Position numbers and translations under genes: made by a program. The notes beneath the pieces were generated by a model. The model made no database searches, had not been told where the DNA came from, and saw only the letters and a program-made list of their open reading frames with translations. A stretch of DNA of 64,000 bases from Aestuariibacter salexigens DSM 15300. GTDB lineage: Bacteria; Pseudomonadota; Gammaproteobacteria; Enterobacterales; Alteromonadaceae. Positions 59,612 to 64,000 of this stretch are shown here, piece after piece (position 1 is the stretch's first letter; each line of letters opens with the position of its first letter). The stretch is from contig NZ_AUBH01000011.1 of assembly GCF_000429145.1 (NCBI RefSeq), positions 60,880 to 124,879 of the forward strand. The letters run 5' to 3'.

Positions 59612-60106
59612 ATGGCAAATCCGCTACGCCGTTTTGTAGATAAAGTGAATGGCTATCCGCCGTGGCTAAGCTCTCGTTTGATCACGTGGGTGTTCAGAAG
59701 CAAAGTCAAACTTACCGGCACGGTGGGGATTGAGATCCTTGGCACTGACGGCAAGCGTGTGACTTTTCGCCAGAAAAACCGCAAAAAAGTACAAAACCAC
59801 ATTGGTAGCGTGCACGCAGCTGGCATGGCGTTGCTAGCAGAATCTGCGACAGGTTTCATCGTCGGCATCAATCTGCCCGGAGATAAGCTGCCGCTGATGA
59901 AAACCATGAAGCTTGACTACGTAAAGCGTGCAACCGGTGATATGCAGGCAGAGGCGTGGCTTACGGATGAACAGATTGCGCAGATGCAAACGAGCGACAA
60001 AGGCGAAGTGGAAGTGCAGGTAAAAGTCACGGATAGCGCAGGTGTCGAGCCTGTCATTTGCTCCATGATTTGGGCGTGGATCCCTCATCAGAAAAAAGCT
60101 GATTAA
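59612..60106 (+). CDS. DUF4442 hotdog-fold protein
   Basis: This is a 164-residue protein resembling DUF4442, a thioesterase-like hotdog family. Residues about 10-35 (NGYPPWLSSRLITWVFRSKVKLTGT) and NHIGSVHAAGMALLAESATGF (about 65-85) are the family core, the latter placed like the catalytic helix of hotdog thioesterases. A role in acyl-CoA or fatty-acid metabolism is plausible but not shown. The ATG at 59612 is preferred over a TTG three bases earlier because of the GGGGTG ribosome site. It is transcribed alone after a strong terminator. Confidence 0.75.
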   Translation: MANPLRRFVDKVNGYPPWLSSRLITWVFRSKVKLTGTVGIEILGTDGKRVTFRQKNRKKVQNHIGSVHAAGMALLAESATGFIVGINLPGDKLPLMKTMKLDYVKRATGDMQAEAWLTDEQIAQMQTSDKGEVEVQVKVTDSAGVEPVICSMIWAWIPHQKKAD

Positions 60107-60219
60107 AAATCCATCACTTAACCTTTGACATTGGTGTGTTTTCCTTCTACAAAAGCACCATGAAGGGTTTGCGTTAACCTTCAACCGTTTGTTAGTGTCA
60201 GTGTGAATAGGTGATCGCG

Positions 60220-60594
60220 ATGGCAAAAGTAGATCGGGAAGCGTTATATCGGAGAATGTTTGCAGACCCTAAGAATTATCCGTATGGATTTGCCAGGTCA
60301 GGCGACTTTTCCATTAACGAAAGTAAAGCACTTAGTCAGTTTGGATGTGTTATCGCAGCTCTGGTTGATGGGCAGCTTCAGCCGAGTACCGATGAGGAAC
60401 ACGGTTTTCTGGCCGCCGCGTTTGAACAACGCCCACCAGAGACACCTGCTGAAAGAGCATGGCTGAAGTATCAAAAACGCATCAATCGCCCAAAACTTGG
60501 CAGTATTTATGGAACCAAGTCGGCAGTCATTGATGATGACGGTGATGCAGGTATCAGTGACGATAGCGACCTCGAAATCGTTGTCGACGACTAG
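60220..60594 (+). CDS. maoP: MaoP/DUF413 family protein
   Basis: This is a 124-residue protein of the DUF413 family, whose E. coli member MaoP (YifE) helps organise the Ori macrodomain. The signature DPKNYPYGFARSGDFSINESKALSQFG and the later PETPAERAWLKYQKRI are clear. The C-terminal 30 residues are an acidic tail (DDDGDAG...DLEIVVDD). The ATG at 60220 is used because AGGTGA lies five bases upstream. The name is by family; the chromosome-organising role here is inferred. Confidence 0.82.
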   Translation: MAKVDREALYRRMFADPKNYPYGFARSGDFSINESKALSQFGCVIAALVDGQLQPSTDEEHGFLAAAFEQRPPETPAERAWLKYQKRINRPKLGSIYGTKSAVIDDDGDAGISDDSDLEIVVDD

Positions 60595-60815
60595 CTTGCT
60601 GGGCCAGTTCGGACTATTGCTGTTAATCAAATGTTAACAGTGGCGAGTAGTTATTCCGTCATTTCCATTTCAAAAAGATATTTATCCTAATTATTCCCAT
60701 TATTGGGATAAATCTCTCACTTTTGTTGATTTTGGTGTTTTTAATCGGCATGTCACGCGATATAGTCGCATTAAATTAGGATAAAGATCCCCTTTGTTAA
60801 TGTAGGAGAATACCC
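60595..60815. promoter_or_regulatory. ilvI upstream region
   Basis: The region of about 220 bp before ilvI is A+T-rich and contains an inverted repeat, TTATCC...GGATAA, around the palindrome CCCA-TTAT-TGGG (near 60687-60714). An Lrp-type or other regulator could act here. No leader peptide with branched-chain codons and no terminator were found. Confidence 0.4.
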
Positions 60816-62534
60816 GTGAAAATGATGTCGGGCGCAGCCATGGTGGTGCAGGCGTTAAAAGATGTAGGAGTAGAACATGTATTCGGCTACCCGGGCGGTG
60901 CCGTTCTGGACATTTATGATGCGCTATTCGCGCAAGACGATGTCAAACATGTCCTCGTGCGTCACGAGCAAGCTGCTGCGCATATGGCCGATGGCTACGC
61001 GCGTTCGACCGGCAAAACGGGTACGGTATTGGTGACCTCTGGTCCAGGTGCAACCAATACCCTGACAGGTATTGCCACGGCTTATATGGACTCTATCCCT
61101 ATGGTCGTGCTGTCTGGTCAGGTGCCATCACAGCATATTGGTGAAGATGCTTTTCAGGAAACGGATATGGTTGGCTGTTCCCGCCCTGTGGTAAAGCACA
61201 GCTTTTTGGTCAAGCGTGCAGTGGATATTCCCGAGGCGATTGCCAAAGCATATTACATAGCGGGTAGCGGCAGACCCGGACCCGTTGTGGTCGATTTGCC
61301 AAAAGACATTGTTAACGTGCAGGAATCTCATCCTTATGTATTCCCGGAAAGCGTCGCGATGCGTTCCTACAATCCGACACGTAAAGGTCACCCGAAGCAG
61401 ATTAAAACTGCTGTGAAGGCATTGGTGGCCGCAAAACGACCAGTGTTGTACGTGGGCGGCGGCGCAATTGCGGCCAATGCTGATGCACTGGTGACCAAAT
61501 TAGCGGAGCGTCTCAATGCGCCGGTTACCTGCACCTTAATGGGATTGGGGGCATTTCCTGGCACGCATCCACAATTTATCGGCATGCTGGGTATGCATGG
61601 CACGCTGGAAGCCAATAAGACGATGCATAACTCAGATTGCATACTCGCCTTAGGCGCGAGGTTTGACGATCGGGTCACCAATAATGTTGATAAGTTCTGT
61701 CCGCACGCCAACATCATTCATGTGGATATCGACCCTACGTCAATTTCAAAGACCGTGAACGCGCACATTCCGGTTGTTGGGTCTGTCGACACCGTGGTTG
61801 AGCAAATATTCTCTGTATTGGATAAACAAGATGTGTCGGATCAGAAAGAAAAGCTCGAGGACTGGTGGAAGCAGATTGACCAGTGGCGAAGTCGTAAATG
61901 TCTGAACTACGAGCAGCCTGAGGATGTCATCAAACCGCAGCGCGTCATTGAGTCCCTATATCGTCATACCAAGGGCGAAGCGTTTGTTAGTTCAGACGTG
62001 GGCCAGCATCAAATGTTTGCAGCACTGTATTACCCGTATTTGAAGCCGCGTCAGTGGATCAATTCTGGGGGACTGGGCACCATGGGCTTTGGTCTGCCGG
62101 CTGCAATGGGCGTGCAGTTTGCCCACCCTGGCGCAACCTCTGTGGTTGTGACCGGAGATGGCAGTATTCAGATGAATATTCAGGAGCTGTCGACCTGTCT
62201 GCAATACAATCTGCCAATCAAGATCATTTCACTGAACAACCGCGCGTTGGGTATGGTCAGGCAATGGCAGGACATGATTTATAAAGGTCGTCATTCCCAT
62301 TCCTACATGGAATCGATGCCAGACTTTGTTAAGTTAGCAGAAGCTTATGGCCATGTTGGCATTCAGGTAAATCACCTGGATGAGCTTGAAGATGCGATGG
62401 CGCGCTGTTTTGCTGAAAAAGATCGGCTGGTGTTTATGGACATTAATGTTGACCAGAATGAACACGTTTACCCCATGCAAATTAAGTATGGCGCGATGGA
62501 TGATATGAGATTGAGTAAGACGGAGCGTACCTGA
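60816..62534 (+). CDS. ilvI: Acetolactate synthase large subunit
   Basis: IlvI is the catalytic subunit of acetohydroxyacid synthase (isoleucine, leucine, valine synthesis). The 572-residue thiamine-diphosphate enzyme has [16 protein letters not shown] with the catalytic Glu, [11 protein letters not shown], and the ThDP/Mg motif [31 protein letters not shown]. The start is GTG at 60816 with AGGAG seven bases upstream. It overlaps ilvH by one base (TGATG). Large-subunit length and the adjacent ilvH point to isozyme III. Confidence 0.95.
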   Translation: MKMMSGAAMVVQALKDVGVEHVFGYPGGAVLDIYDALFAQDDVKHVLVRHEQAAAHMADGYARSTGKTGTVLVTSGPGATNTLTGIATAYMDSIPMVVLSGQVPSQHIGEDAFQETDMVGCSRPVVKHSFLVKRAVDIPEAIAKAYYIAGSGRPGPVVVDLPKDIVNVQESHPYVFPESVAMRSYNPTRKGHPKQIKTAVKALVAAKRPVLYVGGGAIAANADALVTKLAERLNAPVTCTLMGLGAFPGTHPQFIGMLGMHGTLEANKTMHNSDCILALGARFDDRVTNNVDKFCPHANIIHVDIDPTSISKTVNAHIPVVGSVDTVVEQIFSVLDKQDVSDQKEKLEDWWKQIDQWRSRKCLNYEQPEDVIKPQRVIESLYRHTKGEAFVSSDVGQHQMFAALYYPYLKPRQWINSGGLGTMGFGLPAAMGVQFAHPGATSVVVTGDGSIQMNIQELSTCLQYNLPIKIISLNNRALGMVRQWQDMIYKGRHSHSYMESMPDFVKLAEAYGHVGIQVNHLDELEDAMARCFAEKDRLVFMDINVDQNEHVYPMQIKYGAMDDMRLSKTERT

Positions 62535-63031
62535 TGAAAAGAATACTTTCAGTGTTAATGGAAAATGCGCCGGGTGCTTTATCTCGTATCGTCGGGCTGT
62601 TCTCGCAGCGCGGATATAACGTTGACTCGTTATGCGTTGCGCCAACGGATGATCCCAGCTTGTCAAGGCTGACCATAGTGTCCCATGGCGATGACAAGGT
62701 GATTGAGCAAATCACTAAACAGGTCAATAAACTGGTAGACGTGCTCAAAGTAACAGATCTCACCGATGGCTCTCACGTGGAACGCGAGCTGATGCTGATT
62801 AAAGTAGCCACCCGCAATGAATTAGCAAGGGCCGAGGTGAAACGCAACGTGGATATCTTCCGCGCACGAATTGTGGATGTTCACTCCAGCAACTACACCA
62901 TCGAGATCACTGGTACTTCCGATAAGCTTGATGCGTTTTCACAAACCATTGCGCAGTCTACGGAGATTATTGAGTCGTCCAGAACCGGCGTATGTGGACT
63001 GGCCAGGGGCGAGAAGGCACTAAGGCCATAA
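62534..63031 (+). CDS. ilvH: Acetolactate synthase small (regulatory) subunit
   Basis: IlvH activates IlvI and provides valine feedback inhibition. The 165-residue protein starts with the ACT-domain sequence ILSVLMENAPGALSRIVGLFSQRGYNVDSLCVAP and has ELMLIKV and the C-terminal DIFRARIVDVHSSNYTIEITGT domain. Its start is coupled to the ilvI stop. An IS110-type element lies just downstream. Confidence 0.96.
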   Translation: MKRILSVLMENAPGALSRIVGLFSQRGYNVDSLCVAPTDDPSLSRLTIVSHGDDKVIEQITKQVNKLVDVLKVTDLTDGSHVERELMLIKVATRNELARAEVKRNVDIFRARIVDVHSSNYTIEITGTSDKLDAFSQTIAQSTEIIESSRTGVCGLARGEKALRP

Positions 63032-63043
63032 TACATTCTCGTC

Positions 63044-63065
63044 GTGCCCGCGAATTGGCGGGCAC
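63044..63065 (+). terminator. Hairpin after ilvH
   Basis: GTGCCCGC (63044-63051) pairs with GCGGGCAC (63058-63065) around a six-base loop. It is followed by CTTAATAG rather than a T-run, so it may end transcription only partly. It resembles the palindrome at 5037-5058. Confidence 0.5.
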
Positions 63066-63090
63066 CTTAATAGACTGCCGCCTGCGCGAT

Positions 63091-63156
63091 GTATGGACTC
63101 CTCCACTCCCTGAGGAGTAATTTGGTTTTTGCGAAATCAAAATAAGGAGTCCATAC
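63091..63156 (+). promoter_or_regulatory. Foldable leader of IS110-type transposase
   Basis: GTATGGACTCC (63091-63101) is a perfect 11-bp inverted repeat of GGAGTCCATAC (63146-63156), and the latter contains the transposase ribosome site AGGAG (63145-63149) and ends at the start codon. The same 5' segment can instead pair locally, ACTCCTC (63097-63103) with GAGGAGT (63112-63118). The two pairings exclude each other. Confidence 0.7.
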
Positions 63157-64000
63157 ATGTCTGAAAATACCGTAATCGCAATCGACCTGGCAAAACATTC
63201 TTTCCACGTCTGTGTGCTTAGCACTGATAACAAAGTACTGACAGATAAAACCTTTACCCGCTCATCTTTAAAAACATGGTTGCTTAAACAGAAACCATCA
63301 CTGGTTGCCATTGAAGCCTGTGGCAGCGCCCACTACTGGGCAAAGCTGTCTGAGCAATACGGTCATACAACAATGCTAATCTCTCCTCGCTTCGTTAAAC
63401 GATTCTTGTCAGGTCATAAGACTGATAAGAACGATGCTTTGGCTATTGCCATTGCGTCAAGACAACCTGATGTCAAACCTATTCAGGTAAAGACTGACGA
63501 ACAACTGGCACTACAAGCCAGTGAGCGTATCAGGGAGCACTATGTAGATGAGCAAATCGCCACGAACAATCTATTAAAAAGTATCCTGTATGAGTTTGGT
63601 ATCACCGTAGCGAAAGGCAAACGCTCCCTGGTAAAAGCCATACCGGATATCCTGGAAGATGCTGAGAATGGCTTACCGGATGTGTTAAGAGGTGAGATAC
63701 ACCGGCTGTATCAGTTCTGGCTCGAGCTGGATGAGTTAATACAGACCTCAAGTAAACGTCAGCAGCAATCTATCAATGCACACCCCAAGTGTTCAATGCT
63801 GAAAGCGCTGGACGGTGTTGGCGATGTCAATGCTCTGGGACTGTATCTGGCATTAGGTGACACAGGCGCCTCATTCAAGAACGGGCGGGAGGCAGCAGCG
63901 TGCATTGGCTTAACGCCCAAGCAACACAGTACAGGTGGAAAAACTGTCATGCTGGGTATCAGTAAATACATCGCCAATAAAAAACTCAGGTCGAATCTGA
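63157..64000 (+). CDS. IS110-family (IS1111-like) transposase, 3' end outside window
   Basis: This is a site-specific DEDD recombinase. The visible 281 residues (of about 340 in the family) hold the RuvC-like acidic residues Asp10 (AIDLAKHSF), Glu53 (AIEACGSAHYW), Asp90 and Asp93 (KTDKNDALAIA), a coiled-coil region, and the start of the Transposase_20 domain (LDGVGDVNALGLYLALGD) with the conserved serine Ser258 in PKQHSTGGK. No frameshift or stop was seen, so the copy may be active. The ATG at 63157 has AGGAG seven bases upstream. Confidence 0.92.
   Translation, partial: MSENTVIAIDLAKHSFHVCVLSTDNKVLTDKTFTRSSLKTWLLKQKPSLVAIEACGSAHYWAKLSEQYGHTTMLISPRFVKRFLSGHKTDKNDALAIAIASRQPDVKPIQVKTDEQLALQASERIREHYVDEQIATNNLLKSILYEFGITVAKGKRSLVKAIPDILEDAENGLPDVLRGEIHRLYQFWLELDELIQTSSKRQQQSINAHPKCSMLKALDGVGDVNALGLYLALGDTGASFKNGREAAACIGLTPKQHSTGGKTVMLGISKYIANKKLRSNL

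Larger units (their letters stand above)
63091..64000 (+). mobile_element. IS110-family insertion sequence (left part; right end outside window)
   Basis: The element begins between the ilvH hairpin (63065) and the inverted repeat at 63091; its exact left end cannot be fixed. The short upstream part and intact transposase suggest the IS1111 subgroup, in which the guide (bridge) RNA lies downstream of the transposase. It is inserted in the space after ilvH and does not break a gene visible here. Confidence 0.7.

Overview
The window is a contiguous chromosomal segment of a marine-type gammaproteobacterium, most likely order Alteromonadales. The evidence is the gene order (pilMNOPQ-aroK-aroB-damX-dam, pabA-astC-astA-astD, argE divergent from argCBFGH-argA, gpsA-secB-grxC-yibN next to gpmI-envC-yibQ), the Dam methylase, two large TonB-dependent receptors and a medium G+C content. 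Species cannot be fixed from the sequence alone. About 57 protein genes, two intact tRNA-Gly genes and a decayed third copy are supported. Nearly everything is core metabolism and cell envelope. There is no prophage, CRISPR array or defence island. The only mobile element is an IS110-family insertion cut by the right edge.

Layout. 1-7.4 kb: the 3' part of parC, a Fur-type operator with a siderophore receptor, a secreted M24 peptidase, a soluble PAS chemoreceptor, a GFA-fold protein and a lipoprotein. 7.4-15.1 kb: arginine succinyltransferase catabolism (astC-astA-astD), an HDOD protein, pabA, trpS and rpe. 15.4-16.8 kb: a three-gene rightward block (TorF-like outer-membrane protein, small secreted protein, DUF2970) sitting between rpe and dam. 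16.8-25.5 kb: dam, damX, aroB, aroK and the type IV pilus assembly operon pilMNOPQ, with mrcA (PBP1a) divergent. 28.3-30.7 kb: malic enzyme, a YaiI protein and a small membrane protein.

30.7-38.9 kb: the arginine biosynthesis block, argC-argB-argF-argG-argH-argA leftward and argE rightward. There is no argD in the block, so AstC upstream probably also serves as ArgD. The argC leader contains a terminator-like structure and a short reading frame ending in two Arg codons, which suggests attenuation. 38.9-45.2 kb: a PldB-like hydrolase, a three-PAS hybrid sensor kinase, trmL, a membrane diguanylate cyclase and gpsA. 45.2-50.4 kb: secB, grxC, yibN, gpmI, envC and yibQ. 50.4-55.1 kb: a MerC-family membrane protein behind a Zur-like operator, then ugpQ, an EamA transporter, psd and rsgA leftward, and orn rightward.

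55.2-64 kb: a tandem tRNA-Gly(GCC) array whose spacers carry long hairpins and whose third copy is broken, a 1118-residue TonB-dependent receptor preceded by an ARG-box-like palindrome, a DUF4442 hotdog protein, a MaoP/DUF413 protein, ilvI-ilvH, and an IS110/IS1111-type transposase. The start region of this transposase can fold to hide its own ribosome binding site.

No clearly new multi-gene system was found. The best leads are regulatory: the argC leader, the switchable IS110 leader, the Zur-like site at the MerC gene, the ARG-box-like site far upstream of the large receptor, and the hairpin-spaced, decaying tRNA array.
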